Of a stretch of 64,000 nucleotides of DNA, positions 44,763 through 54,040 are shown in pieces (within the stretch, counting starts at the first letter, position 1; each line of letters opens with the position of its first letter). The DNA lies in assembly GCF_002007205.1 (NCBI RefSeq), contig NZ_LAZS01000012.1:1-64000 (forward strand), written 5' to 3'. The notes beneath the pieces were generated by a model. That model was not told the origin of the DNA. It saw nothing but the letters and a program-made list of their open reading frames with translations, and did not search any database. The stretch is from Ensifer adhaerens (GTDB lineage Bacteria > Pseudomonadota > Alphaproteobacteria > Rhizobiales > Rhizobiaceae). The position numbers and the translations under genes were made by a program.

Positions 44763-45583
44763 GCGAACCTCCTGTCTTGCCGCATCTGCTGCAACTTGGC
44801 GCCGATCGATTGCTTCCAGCCGGGAAGGAAAGCGGCGCTGTCGATTGTGGTCTTGGAAGGGATGTATTCGAAGCCGATTGCGCCTTCGTAGGCGTGTTCG
44901 GCCAGGGCATCGAGAAGTGCTTCGAAGTCGATTGCTCCGGTTCCGGGTTCATGCCGGTCCGGATAATCGGCGATATGGATATGCCCGACCCGGTGCGCGT
45001 TGGCCTCTATCCACTGCGCCAGATCGACGCCGTTTGAGCATGCATGGAAGGTGTCAACCAGCAGCGAGAGATTGCCGGGTCCGAAGATGTCCTGAATTCG
45101 GCTCGAATGGTCGAGCGTGGACATGAAGTAGCCCGGCACTGCCGCCTCACTGATTGCCTCAATGAGGATCTTGACGCTCGTGCCCGTTGTTCGCTCCACG
45201 GCATAGCTCAGATTGCGATGATAGGTTTCCGCCGCCGCCGACATCTCGGCATTGCCTGGGACACCCGCCATCGGGTGCACGAAGGGGCAATCGACGGCGA
45301 CCGCGTAATCGAGCGCCCGGTTGAAGCTCTCGCGAAATTCGCGTTCGCGACCAGGAAGTGCGCCCAAGCCTTTTTCGCCTTTGCTGGCGTCACCGACAGC
45401 CGCGCAGAGCTGCGCGAACGAGAGGCCGCTCGCGACCAGACGCGATCGCATTTCGGTTGCGGGAACATGCCATGGACTAGGATGCTCGATCGCCGTGAAC
45501 CCGGCGTCGGCCGCCGCCTCTATCCTTTCCGGAAGGGTGTGTTCCGTGAACAAGTAGGCGATATGGGCTGACAAGCGGTTCAT
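44759..45583 (-). CDS. Hydroxypyruvate isomerase-like TIM-barrel protein
   Basis: A 274-residue AP-endonuclease-2-type TIM barrel resembling Hyi. Segments FTAIEHPSPW, VHPMAGVPGN, KILIEAISEAAVPGYFM, LLVDTFHA, VGHIHIADYPDRHEPGTGAIDF and IGFEYIPS supply the metal-binding Glu, Asp, His and Glu of hydroxypyruvate isomerases. Hyi interconverts hydroxypyruvate and tartronate semialdehyde. It overlaps genes on both sides, so it is translated in step with the Ldh-type and semialdehyde dehydrogenase proteins. Confidence 0.82.
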   Translation of the reverse strand: MNRLSAHIAYLFTEHTLPERIEAAADAGFTAIEHPSPWHVPATEMRSRLVASGLSFAQLCAAVGDASKGEKGLGALPGREREFRESFNRALDYAVAVDCPFVHPMAGVPGNAEMSAAAETYHRNLSYAVERTTGTSVKILIEAISEAAVPGYFMSTLDHSSRIQDIFGPGNLSLLVDTFHACSNGVDLAQWIEANAHRVGHIHIADYPDRHEPGTGAIDFEALLDALAEHAYEGAIGFEYIPSKTTIDSAAFLPGWKQSIGAKLQQMRQDRRFA

Positions 45584-46659
45584 CAGGCGGCCTCGCCGGA
45601 TGCGCGGCCGGTCGGGAAGTCCACGCCGATGCGTTCGCCTTCCTTCATCAGGTCGGCAACGACATTCTCGGTGATCGGAATCCCGGTCCCCAAGCGCTCC
45701 TCCTCGCGGCGCTGTTCCGGCTCGCCCGGCATCATGATCTCCCCGACACCAGCCGCCTTCGGCAGCGCCTTGATGCGTTCGTAGAATTCGTCCATGCGCG
45801 CATCGAAGTTCTCGAGCGACATGAACAGATCAGGCTTGATGGCAAAGAAGAGGTGGCCGACGTTCTGCGGCTCACTGTGATCGAAATAGAGGCTCTTCAC
45901 GTCGCCGCCGAAGTTTGCGCCGGTGAGCACGCCGGACATGAGGTCCATCAATGTTGCAAGCACGGAACCCTTGACCCCACCAAACGGCAGGCAGACGCCT
46001 TCGAACGCCTTGGCCGCGTCCGTCGTCGGATTGCCGTCCACGTCCAGTGCAAGTCCTTCCGCAATGGCTTCGCCCTTCATTGCCGCAAGGCGAATCTTGC
46101 CGCGGGCGATCACGGTCATCGCCATATCCATCACATAGGGCGCGTGTTTACCGCCCGGGATGCCCGCAGCGATCGGGCTTGCACCGAGGAAGGTGGTACG
46201 CCCGCCCCACATCGGGATCGCTGGCGACGAGTTCGTGAAGATCATCGAGATATAGCCGGCCTCGATCGCCTGCAGCGCGTAAAGCGCACCCATGCCAAAG
46301 TGGGTGCTGCGGTGAACCCCGACCAGGCCGATGCCGTTGGTCCTCGCGAGCTCAACTGCTTCTTCCGTCGCCTTGTGTGAGGCAAGGAACCCCATGCCAT
46401 TGTCGCCATCGACAAGAGAGACGGCTCCGGCAACCTTCTGCACGCCGATTATGGGTTTCGGGTTCACCAGCCCGCGCTGCAGCCGCTCGACATACATCGG
46501 GATCCGCGAGACCCCGTGGGAGTCGATACCGCGCAGATTGGCCTTCACCAGATCGCGGGCGATCGTGGCCGCATCTGGCTCTGACATTCCAGTGCCGGCG
46601 AATATCTTCGTCGCGAAGGCAGTCAGTTCGTCGACGGAGAAGTATGTGACTTTCGACAT
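45583..46659 (-). CDS. Ldh/malate dehydrogenase-family oxidoreductase
   Basis: A 358-residue LDH_2-family protein from the ATG at 46659 (MSKVTYFSVDELTAFATKIF). It contains NLRGIDSHGVSRIPMYVERL, where the histidine is the family's conserved residue, VHRSTHFGMGALYALQA, and LPFGGVKGSVLATLMDLMSG. Members oxidise 2-hydroxy acids such as malate, sulfolactate or ureidoglycolate with NAD(P). Its ligand is probably the acid brought in by the TctCBA importer or a derived hydroxy acid. Confidence 0.85.
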   Translation of the reverse strand: MSKVTYFSVDELTAFATKIFAGTGMSEPDAATIARDLVKANLRGIDSHGVSRIPMYVERLQRGLVNPKPIIGVQKVAGAVSLVDGDNGMGFLASHKATEEAVELARTNGIGLVGVHRSTHFGMGALYALQAIEAGYISMIFTNSSPAIPMWGGRTTFLGASPIAAGIPGGKHAPYVMDMAMTVIARGKIRLAAMKGEAIAEGLALDVDGNPTTDAAKAFEGVCLPFGGVKGSVLATLMDLMSGVLTGANFGGDVKSLYFDHSEPQNVGHLFFAIKPDLFMSLENFDARMDEFYERIKALPKAAGVGEIMMPGEPEQRREEERLGTGIPITENVVADLMKEGERIGVDFPTGRASGEAA

Positions 46660-46697
46660 GGCGATGTTCCTGGTTGATCGGTGACCGACGACAAGGC

Positions 46698-48227
46698 TCA
46701 GACTTGGTTTGCGGCTTGGTTTGCGGCTTCGCTTGCCTGGCGTGCAGCACGCCAGCGCAAGACGGTAGGCACGAGAACAAGCGTCAGAGCGATGACAATC
46801 AGCGCGAGCGAGATCGGGTGGGTGAAGAAGACGCTGGCATCCCCCTGACTGATCGTCAGGGCGCGACGGAACTGCTGCTCGGCGAGCGGTCCAAGGATCA
46901 AGCCAACGATGCAAGGCGCGACCGGGACGTTGAGCACCCGCATGCCAAAGCCGATGACGCCAATGATCCAGAGCAAGGCCACGTCGACGATATTGTTGTT
47001 GAGCGTATAGGCGCCCATCGTCGCAAACAGCAGGATGCCTGAGTAGAGCCACGGACGCGGGATGGCGAGCAGTTTTACCCAGACCCCGGCAAGCGGCAGG
47101 TTGAGCAGAAGCAGCATGACGTTGCCGATATAGAGGCTGGCAATCAGTCCCCAGACGAGCTCGGGGTTGTTATCAAAGAGCAGCGGTCCCGGCTGGATGC
47201 CGTATTGCTGGAAAGCTGCCAGCATGATCGCCGCTGTCGCCGAGGTCGGCAGACCGAGCGCCAGGAGAGGCGCAAGCACGCCCGCGGCTGAAGCGTTATT
47301 GGCCGCTTCCGGTCCGGCGACCGCCTCGATCGCACCATGACCGAACTCTTCCGGGTGCTTGGAAAGGCGTTTTTCCGTCAGATAGGACAGGAATGTCGGG
47401 ATCTCGCTGCCGCCGGCCGGGAGCGCGCCGATCGGAAAACCAAGGGCCGTACCACGCAACCAGGGCTTCCAGGAGCGACGCCAGTCCTCACGGCTCAACC
47501 ACTTGGAGCCCTTGAGCTGATAGAGTTCCTCGGTTTCGAAACAGTGACGGGCGACGGTGAAGAGAGTTTCCCCGACGGCGAAGAGGCCGACTGCAACAAC
47601 CACCACGTCGATGCCGTCGAGCAGCTCCGAAATGCCGAGCGTAAACCGGGCCTGACCGGTCTGCAGATCTATCCCCACAAGCCCCAGCGCAAGTCCGAAC
47701 AGCAGGCTCGCAAGACCCCGAGAGAGCGAATCGCCAAGCACCGCGGTGACGGTAGTGAGCGCAAGCACCATCAGCGCGAAGTATTCCGTCGGGCCGAAAA
47801 GCAGCGCGATCTTCACCATCAGCGGCGCGACGAAGGTGAGCGCGATGGTGGCGATGGTGCCGGCGACGAAGGAGCCGATCGCAGCGGTGGCCAGCGCCTG
47901 CGCACCGCGGCCCTTGCGCGCCATGGCGTGGCCGTCGAGCGCCGTGACGATGGATGCGGATTCACCAGGCGTGTTGAGCAGGATAGAGGTGGTCGATCCG
48001 CCATACATGGCGCCATAGTAGATGCCGGCAAACATGATGAAGGCGCTTGTCGGCTCCATCCCGTAGGTGACGGGCAGAAGCAAAGCGACCGTCAGCGCCG
48101 GTCCGATGCCGGGAAGAACGCCGATCGCTGTTCCCAGAGTCACGCCGACGAGGGACCAGAACAGATTGTATGGCGTGGCGGCAACGGCAAAGCCGTGGAA
48201 GAGTGCTGCTAGGGTATCCATGTTCAT
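46698..48227 (-). CDS. tctA: Tripartite tricarboxylate transporter large permease (TctA family)
   Basis: A 509-residue inner-membrane protein with about twelve hydrophobic segments. The N-terminal [22 protein letters not shown] and [26 protein letters not shown] are the diagnostic TctA signatures, and [40 protein letters not shown] follows in the second half. It uses a cation gradient to import citrate- or tartrate-like carboxylates delivered by TctC. AAGGG precedes the start. Confidence 0.95.
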   Translation of the reverse strand: MNMDTLAALFHGFAVAATPYNLFWSLVGVTLGTAIGVLPGIGPALTVALLLPVTYGMEPTSAFIMFAGIYYGAMYGGSTTSILLNTPGESASIVTALDGHAMARKGRGAQALATAAIGSFVAGTIATIALTFVAPLMVKIALLFGPTEYFALMVLALTTVTAVLGDSLSRGLASLLFGLALGLVGIDLQTGQARFTLGISELLDGIDVVVVAVGLFAVGETLFTVARHCFETEELYQLKGSKWLSREDWRRSWKPWLRGTALGFPIGALPAGGSEIPTFLSYLTEKRLSKHPEEFGHGAIEAVAGPEAANNASAAGVLAPLLALGLPTSATAAIMLAAFQQYGIQPGPLLFDNNPELVWGLIASLYIGNVMLLLLNLPLAGVWVKLLAIPRPWLYSGILLFATMGAYTLNNNIVDVALLWIIGVIGFGMRVLNVPVAPCIVGLILGPLAEQQFRRALTISQGDASVFFTHPISLALIVIALTLVLVPTVLRWRAARQASEAANQAANQV

Positions 48228-48291
48228 TCCGCCCTTGGGCTATGAGAATTCGGCCAGGTCTCTGGTTTCAACATTCGAACCGAGCGCGACT

Positions 48292-48789
48292 TCAAACGGA
48301 GCCGCCGGCAAGATCGATCAGGTCTTCGACGTAGCTGCCAGTCGGCAGATCGAGATCGAGCCCGTAGTCGAACACGAGATACGTCAGCGCGGTCAGCAAC
48401 AGCCCGATCAGGAGATTGCGGAGATGGGTCCGGCTGCCGAAGGCCATTGCCGAGACGGCGAAGAGGAAGGTGCCGGAGACGATCCAGCCGAGCCTCTCAA
48501 GCAACACGAGCTGTGACGCGAAGGCAGCAGCCACAAGGATGACGGCCTTCCAGTCGAGCTCGGGAAATTCCTCCGCCTGCAAGCGATGAAGATAAGCCTC
48601 GCAGAGAAGCTGCAGGCCGACGAGGATCAGTCCCGTGGCGATGAGGGCAGGAAACAGACCTGGTCCGATCACCGTCTGCGCTGCGATGGGAGGCGTCGAC
48701 CATGTCTCGACACCGATGAAGAGGCCGAGACCGAGCGATGCAAGTCCGAGGATTGTCTCCCCGATCCGGAAATTGGCCGATTTCAACAT
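48292..48789 (-). CDS. tctB: Tripartite tricarboxylate transporter small subunit (TctB family)
   Basis: A 165-residue protein from the ATG at 48789 with GGGAGG upstream. Four hydrophobic segments and the motif AQTVIGPGLFPALIATGLILVGLQLL identify TctB. It lies between tctC (27 bases upstream) and tctA (64 bases downstream) and completes the membrane part of the importer. Confidence 0.92.
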   Translation of the reverse strand: MLKSANFRIGETILGLASLGLGLFIGVETWSTPPIAAQTVIGPGLFPALIATGLILVGLQLLCEAYLHRLQAEEFPELDWKAVILVAAAFASQLVLLERLGWIVSGTFLFAVSAMAFGSRTHLRNLLIGLLLTALTYLVFDYGLDLDLPTGSYVEDLIDLAGGSV

Positions 48790-48816
48790 GATGACACCTC
48801 CCAACGTGGACGCCGG

Positions 48817-49800
48817 TCAGAGCAGCCCGACTTCCTTCAATGCGCCCTCGACGCGCTTCTGCTCGTCGGCGAGGAACGCGCCGAAAGCGTCTGCAGGCAG
48901 ATAGGTGTCGATCCAGCCGCGCTTCTCGAGGGCAGCCTTCCACTCGGGGGTCTTGACGAGGGCGGCGATCGCGTTTTCGAGCCCTTCTCGATCTTTATCG
49001 GCGAGCTTCGGGTGCGCCATGATCCCGCGCCAGTTCATGACGGCGAGATCAACGCCCGCCTCCTTCAGCGTCGGTACCTCGACCCCCGGGATACGAGTGT
49101 CGCCGGTGACGGCAAGCGCGCGAAGCTGGCCGGCCTCGACCTGCGCGCGGAACTCCTCATAGCCGCTGATGCCAACGGTCGCATGGCCTCCAAGTGTCGA
49201 GGCCAGCACCTCGCCGCCACCAGCATGCACCACGTAGTTGATCTTCTTCGGGTCGACGCCGACGGTCTTGGCGATCAAGCCCGCAGCGACGTGATCGATG
49301 CCGCCGATCGAGCCACCGGCCCAGGAGACCTTCGCCGGATCTGCCTTCAGACGGGCTACAAGGTCATCCATCGTCTTGATATCGGAATTCGCCGGCACCA
49401 CGATGGCATCGGCTTCCCCCATGAGCCTCGCGACCGGAACAGTCTGGTCGAGCGTCACGGGCGACTTGGTCGTCAACACGCCGCCGACCAACGCAAAACC
49501 GATGACCAGGGCCGACGGATGGCGCGGCTTGGTCGTCACGAACTGCGAAAGGCCAACCGTTCCGCCGCCGCCGGCAGCGTTCTGAACCTCGACCGGTCCG
49601 GTGATCTTGCCTCCTTGCAGAATGGTCTGAATGGTTCGAGCCAGTTGGTCGTAACCACTGCCAGGGCTGCTCGGGGCCATGATGTGCAGGGATTCCAGCT
49701 GTTCTTGCGCGAAGGCGGGAACGGTCGCCTGGTGGACCAGCATTGCCGTTGCAGCGGCGGCCAGCGCCGTCGAAAAGACGCGTCGTGTGATCTTCTTCAT
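48817..49800 (-). CDS. tctC: Tripartite tricarboxylate transporter substrate-binding protein (TctC family)
   Basis: A 327-residue periplasmic protein from the ATG at 49800, with a signal peptide ending near VPAFA (residues 1-31). IMAPSSPGSGYDQLARTIQTIL and the GKITGPVEVQNAAGGGGTVGLSQF region are TctC/Bug hallmarks that bind carboxylates through backbone contacts. It is the first transporter gene, 118 bases after the dehydrogenase gene. Confidence 0.94.
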   Translation of the reverse strand: MKKITRRVFSTALAAAATAMLVHQATVPAFAQEQLESLHIMAPSSPGSGYDQLARTIQTILQGGKITGPVEVQNAAGGGGTVGLSQFVTTKPRHPSALVIGFALVGGVLTTKSPVTLDQTVPVARLMGEADAIVVPANSDIKTMDDLVARLKADPAKVSWAGGSIGGIDHVAAGLIAKTVGVDPKKINYVVHAGGGEVLASTLGGHATVGISGYEEFRAQVEAGQLRALAVTGDTRIPGVEVPTLKEAGVDLAVMNWRGIMAHPKLADKDREGLENAIAALVKTPEWKAALEKRGWIDTYLPADAFGAFLADEQKRVEGALKEVGLL

Positions 49801-49918
49801 GGAAACTCCTCCATCCATGTGTCTGTGTTGTTCGATCCCAGGGACCGCCACTCGGCCCCCTCCTCCAGGATCGCCGGAACACATTCCCGGCTTGCCCTTT
49901 CGGGAATTGCAGGTGTGC

Positions 49919-51010
49919 TCACGCGGCCGACGTCGAAGCACCGGCGGCGCGAATGGCATCCACCACCTTCGCGGTGAAGGCGTCGGTATCGAGACCTCCG
50001 CCAACGTCGCGCGTGCGTGATTGCGGCTCCCGCAACGCGGCGTCGATCGCTGATTCGATGAGTGCCGCGGCACGCGCGAGGCGCGGGTCGTTTCGACGGC
50101 GAGCGAGCCAATCAAGCAGCATGCCGGCCGAAAGAATGAGCGAGGTCGGGTTCGCCACGTTCCTGCCGGCGATGTCAGGTGCCGAGCCATGCTGGGCTTG
50201 TGCGACGCAGATATCGTCACCTGCGTTGATGGATCCACCAAGACCAAGGCTACCCGAGAGCTCCGAGGCCTCATCCGAGAGGATATCGCCGAACATGTTG
50301 GTGGTGACGATGACGTCGAAGCGATCCGGGGAACGAATGAGATGGGCGGCCGCCGCATCGACGATCAGCTCTTCCAGGTGAATATCCGGATAGGCTTCTG
50401 CGATCTTGCGCACTTCGCGCAGGAACAGCCCGTCTGACAGCTTGACGACATTGGCCTTATGCACCGCGGTCACCTTCCTGCGGCGGTGGCGTGCCAGTTC
50501 GAAAGCCGTCTTGGCCACGCGAGAAGACGCCTTGGCGGTCACCTTGCGGATCGAAAACGCCATATCCGGATCAGGCATGAATTCGCCAGTTCCGGCATAC
50601 ATGTTGCGGTCAGAGTAGAAGCCTTCCGTATTCTCGCGCACCAGGACGAGGTCCATGGGTTTGCGAAGAATGGTTAGCCCGTCGCGCGAGCGACAGGGGC
50701 GAATGTTGGCGTAAAGCTCGAATTTGGTTCTGAGTTCGCCGGACGGATTAATCCCGCCCCTGTCGCGCGAGGGATATTCATAGTGCGAGACCGGCCCAAG
50801 GATGACCCCATCCACCTCGGGCACGCGCTTCATCACCGCATCCGGTAGCGTCGTGCCCTGCTCGGCAAGGGACTTGAGGCCAATGTCTTTGAACTCGAAG
50901 TCGAGCCCCACGCCGGTTGCAGCGTCGGCAGCCTTCAGCACCTCCAAGGTCGCGGTCGTGATTTCCGGACCGATCCCATCACCTGGCAGTACGAGAAGTT
51001 TAATCGTCAT
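49919..51010 (-). CDS. Isocitrate/isopropylmalate/tartrate dehydrogenase family protein
   Basis: A 363-residue beta-decarboxylating dehydrogenase from the ATG at 51010 with GAGGAAG upstream. Motifs are LLVLPGDGIGPEI, VRENTEGFYSDRN, VHKANVVKLSDGLF with the catalytic lysine, TTNMFGDILSDEASELSGSLGL with the metal aspartates, and HGSAPDIAGRNVANP. The family covers 3-isopropylmalate, isocitrate, homoisocitrate, tartrate and D-malate. Sitting next to a TctCBA importer and no leucine genes, it is likely catabolic. The lysine region is closer to isocitrate/homoisocitrate enzymes than to tartrate dehydrogenase, so the substrate stays open. First gene of the operon. Confidence 0.85.
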   Translation of the reverse strand: MTIKLLVLPGDGIGPEITTATLEVLKAADAATGVGLDFEFKDIGLKSLAEQGTTLPDAVMKRVPEVDGVILGPVSHYEYPSRDRGGINPSGELRTKFELYANIRPCRSRDGLTILRKPMDLVLVRENTEGFYSDRNMYAGTGEFMPDPDMAFSIRKVTAKASSRVAKTAFELARHRRRKVTAVHKANVVKLSDGLFLREVRKIAEAYPDIHLEELIVDAAAAHLIRSPDRFDVIVTTNMFGDILSDEASELSGSLGLGGSINAGDDICVAQAQHGSAPDIAGRNVANPTSLILSAGMLLDWLARRRNDPRLARAAALIESAIDAALREPQSRTRDVGGGLDTDAFTAKVVDAIRAAGASTSAA

Positions 51011-51115
51011 GTCTTCCTCACCGTTCAGGAGATGGCGGAGGCCACGCGAGATCGTTCGCCGACTTGGCGCCGGCGTCGAACAAGCAAAGATCGAATTGGA
51101 GTCCTCCAGACCGAC

Positions 51116-51183
51116 TTGGTCTTTTTCTCCTCTAAAATACCAATTACGCCGTCGCTTGGTATTTTGCAATAGAGAAAAACCAA
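51116..51183. promoter_or_regulatory. Nested dyad operator with four TTGGT/ACCAA elements
   Basis: AAAATACCAA (51134-51143) and TTGGTATTTT (51156-51165) form a perfect ten-base inverted repeat with a 12-base spacer. Outside it, TTGGTCTTTTTCTC (51116-51129) and AGAGAAAAACCAA (51171-51183) form a second, imperfect repeat with exactly the same centre (51149.5). It lies between the divergent operon start at 51010 and the GntR gene at 51218. Confidence 0.68.
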
Positions 51184-51217
51184 AATCTCTTGGCGTCGTC
51201 ACCGCGTTGTGGCATAG

Positions 51218-52132
51218 ATGAGCAAAATCGGGAGCTTAGCCTTGCAGACCACCCCGCTGATCGTCAGCCTCGCCGACCAGATCGTCGCCCATATTCGCAC
51301 CGACAAGCTTTCCGAGGGCGATCGCCTGGTGGAACGCAAGCTTGCAGAACAGTTCCGGGTATCACGCTCGCCGGTGCGCAACGCCATGAAGTTGCTGCAC
51401 GAAGCGGGCGTGCTGAAACAGGGCGAAGGTGGCGGCTACATGATCGCCGATATCGGGGCGGCTGAGAAACTGTCACTGGAATCCGCCTCCACAGAGGATG
51501 ACGAACAGATCTATCTGACGATCGCCGACGACCGCCTTCACGGCCGTCTGCCGGAAAAGATCACGGAAAGCGAGTTTCTGCGCCGCTACGATCTCACGAA
51601 AGGCCGGCTGTCAAAAATCCTGCTGCGCATGGCCAATGAGGGCTGGATCGAGCGTCTGCCGGGCCACGGCTGGGCATTTCTGCCGGTCCTCACTTCGCTC
51701 CAGGCTTACGAAGACAGCTACCGCTTTCGCCTGTTGATCGAACCAGCCGCATTGCTGGAGCCGACCTTCAAGCTGAACCGACCTGCACTTCTGCGCTGCC
51801 GCGAGGAACAGGAGTGGCTGGTCAACGGCGGCATCTGGACCGTGTCGGATGCAAAGCTGTTTGGACTAAACAGCGGGATGCACGAGGCGATCATCGAATG
51901 CTGCCAGAACAGTTTCTTCATCGATGCACTGAACAGGCTCGACCGCCTGCGCCGGCTCATCGACTATCGCCAGATGCTCGACCGCGACAGCGCGCGCGAA
52001 CGTTGCCGCGAGCACATCGAACTTTTGGACCTGATCCTTGCGGGGAAAAACGAAGAAGCGTCGTGCTACATGGCACGACACCTTGGAGACCTTAGCCGCC
52101 TGAAAACGGTTGCGAGAGAGATGCGAGGCTAA
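51218..52132 (+). CDS. GntR-type regulator with two N-terminal winged helices and FCD domain
   Basis: A 304-residue protein with the same unusual plan as 25217-26128: winged helix one at about 15-80 (LAEQFRVSRSPVRNAMKLLHEAGVL), winged helix two at about 98-160 (FLRRYDLTKGRLSKILLRMANEGWIERLPGHGWAF), and an FCD-type domain at 165-300. It is divergent from the ten-gene organic-acid operon across a large nested dyad, so it very likely controls that operon and itself. The 244 bases after it (52133-52376) contain nothing I recognise. Confidence 0.86.
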   Translation: MSKIGSLALQTTPLIVSLADQIVAHIRTDKLSEGDRLVERKLAEQFRVSRSPVRNAMKLLHEAGVLKQGEGGGYMIADIGAAEKLSLESASTEDDEQIYLTIADDRLHGRLPEKITESEFLRRYDLTKGRLSKILLRMANEGWIERLPGHGWAFLPVLTSLQAYEDSYRFRLLIEPAALLEPTFKLNRPALLRCREEQEWLVNGGIWTVSDAKLFGLNSGMHEAIIECCQNSFFIDALNRLDRLRRLIDYRQMLDRDSARERCREHIELLDLILAGKNEEASCYMARHLGDLSRLKTVAREMRG

Positions 52133-52376
52133 CGCAATTCACCCTAAATCTTGCTCCGACGGCGGCGAGAGACACTTGCCAAGCCTGCCATCAGTAGCGC
52201 CATCGTAACTGAACTTTTCAGCCAACTCCGGCTGGCATGTTGTCAGAAAGTCGCGGGGCCGTTGATTCCGGGATTGCTCGAATATAAATCGCCTCAACAA
52301 CTTTCAGTTTTGCTAAAAGCGGCGACCGAGGATGTGGAGGAGTGCCGAGCGCATGCGCCAATGTCGGAGCAGTTGG

Positions 52377-53078
52377 TCATGAGGCGAAATTGCGCTTGTA
52401 GGTCGCGGCGATCAGGGTTGCAGCGCGTTCGAATGCCTTGTCCTCGTCGCGTTCTTCGATCGCGAGCAGGATCGCCTCATGCTGGGCCAGAGATTGGCCA
52501 AAACCGCCAGTTGCTGCCATCGTCTTCGGGATACTGATCGAGAGCGCTGCTCGAATGACTGAGGCAACCGGCAGAAGAAAGCGGTTGTGCGCCGCCTGGA
52601 AGATCTGCAGGTGGAAGGCGATATCGGCCTCGATCGCCTCTTCGACACGCACGTTCCCCTCCGCCATGCGCTGGAATGCAGCGCGGATTTCAGCGTGTTC
52701 CGCTGCGGAACCACGCTTTGCCGCAAGCCGCGCGGCGAGCGGCTCGATCGACAGGCGGATTTCAAACAGTTCTTCGGCAAGCGCCTCCTGATCTTCAGCA
52801 TCACCCTGCCAGGAAAGCACGACAGGATCGAGCGTGTTCCAGTGCTCCGCTGCCTTCACCCGGGTCCCGAGGCGGGGCTTGGCTTCGATGAAACCCTTGG
52901 TCGAGAGGATCTTTAGCGCTTCGCGCAGCGTCGTGCGGCTGACGCCGAGCGTCGCAAGCATGTCGGCCTCCTTCGGCAGGGTATCGCCGACCTTCAGCTC
53001 ACCCAGCGTAATTCGCCGGCCGATATCGCCTGCGATGCGGGCCGGCAGGCCGCGATCCTCCCGAGCGATTGCCTTCAT
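52377..53078 (-). CDS. GntR/FadR-type regulator of the arabonate operon
   Basis: A 233-residue FadR-subfamily regulator from the ATG at 53078 with GGAGGG upstream. The winged helix is about 10-75 (LATLGVSRTTLREALKILSTKGFIEAKPRLGTRV) and the FCD domain spans 95-225 (DIAFHLQIFQAAHNRF, QHEAILLAI). It is the last gene after the dehydratase and DapA homologue, 31 bases behind the latter, so it probably senses a sugar acid from this route. Confidence 0.88.
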   Translation of the reverse strand: MKAIAREDRGLPARIAGDIGRRITLGELKVGDTLPKEADMLATLGVSRTTLREALKILSTKGFIEAKPRLGTRVKAAEHWNTLDPVVLSWQGDAEDQEALAEELFEIRLSIEPLAARLAAKRGSAAEHAEIRAAFQRMAEGNVRVEEAIEADIAFHLQIFQAAHNRFLLPVASVIRAALSISIPKTMAATGGFGQSLAQHEAILLAIEERDEDKAFERAATLIAATYKRNFAS

Positions 53079-53109
53079 GTGCGCCCTCCCCGTTGCATCT
53101 CGACCTCGT

Positions 53110-54030
53110 TCATAGCCGGTCGCCAGCGTCAGGAAAAGCGCCCAAGGCGCCTGCATAACGCCGGGCCATCTCGAGGCCGACCGCTGTCGGCCGCATCGCG
53201 GGTGAACGGTCGTGGATCGTGATGCCGGCCCGCTCGCCGAAGAGGCGTTTGCCGTAGCAAAGCAGCGTCTCGATGCCCTGCATGGTGAAGACCACGCCCG
53301 GCAGCATCCGCCGGTAGGCACTTTCTGCGTGCTCGTCCCAGCCGTCTGAAAAGAACTCATAGGCGCGCACGGCATAGTCGATCGAATCAGGCGCAAGGAT
53401 CAGCCCGTGGCAACCGATGCGCAGGTTCTCCAGCATTTCGAGGCCCGCCCGGCCATTGAACACAGGCAGTCGGCCCTCGGTGACCTCGATCAGATGCGCG
53501 ATGTCGACGACCGGCCCCTCGCCCTTCACCAGCCGAATGTTGGGGTGTTGGCGCACCAGCTCGCGAATATCGGCGGCCGTCAGCCCTCGTCCCATCAGGG
53601 CCGGGGCGTTCTGAATGGCAAGCGGCAGATCGGCCTGGTCGGCGACGCGGCCGAAGAAGCGGATATATTCAACGGCCGAGAACTGGCCGACCATCGGCGG
53701 CTGGAGGATCAGCCAGTCGGCGCCGATGCCCGCCGCATGTCGCGCCTGGCGCACCTGTTCCTCGACCGACGAGCCAAAGATCGTCAAGGCGACCGGCACC
53801 TGGCCGGCCGTATCCTCGACCAGCCACTCCATGATTGCCATGCGCTCGGCCTCGTCGAGCTTGGAGGCCTCGGTCGCAAGGCCGAGCCCTGCCATGCCGT
53901 GCACGCCGCTCGCCAGGCAGATTTCCGTCTGGCGCCGCATGGCGGCGCGGTCGAGCTTCTCCTCCTTGTCGAAGAGCGCGTAGAGGATGGCGTGGATGCC
54001 GTGGAGGTTTTCGATGCGGAAGTCGTCCAC
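53110..54030 (-). CDS. DapA-family protein, probable 2-keto-3-deoxy sugar acid dehydratase/aldolase
   Basis: A 306-residue class I TIM barrel with Schiff-base candidate K169 (IRLVKGEGP). The family's relay tyrosine is replaced by Q140 in AIQNAPALMG, unlike the two other DapA homologues in this window. It starts ten bases after the IlvD-type dehydratase stop. In oxidative L-arabinose routes a DapA-family L-2-keto-3-deoxyarabonate dehydratase converts the dehydratase product to 2-oxoglutarate semialdehyde, which fits the context. Aldolase activity is the alternative. Confidence 0.82.
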   Translation of the reverse strand: MDDFRIENLHGIHAILYALFDKEEKLDRAAMRRQTEICLASGVHGMAGLGLATEASKLDEAERMAIMEWLVEDTAGQVPVALTIFGSSVEEQVRQARHAAGIGADWLILQPPMVGQFSAVEYIRFFGRVADQADLPLAIQNAPALMGRGLTAADIRELVRQHPNIRLVKGEGPVVDIAHLIEVTEGRLPVFNGRAGLEMLENLRIGCHGLILAPDSIDYAVRAYEFFSDGWDEHAESAYRRMLPGVVFTMQGIETLLCYGKRLFGERAGITIHDRSPAMRPTAVGLEMARRYAGALGAFPDAGDRL

Positions 54031-54040
54031 CGTCGCCTCC

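Noticed and set aside
52133-52376. Possible small gene or remnant between two convergent GntR genes
   Set aside because: No frame with a family match, start signal or clear hairpin was found.
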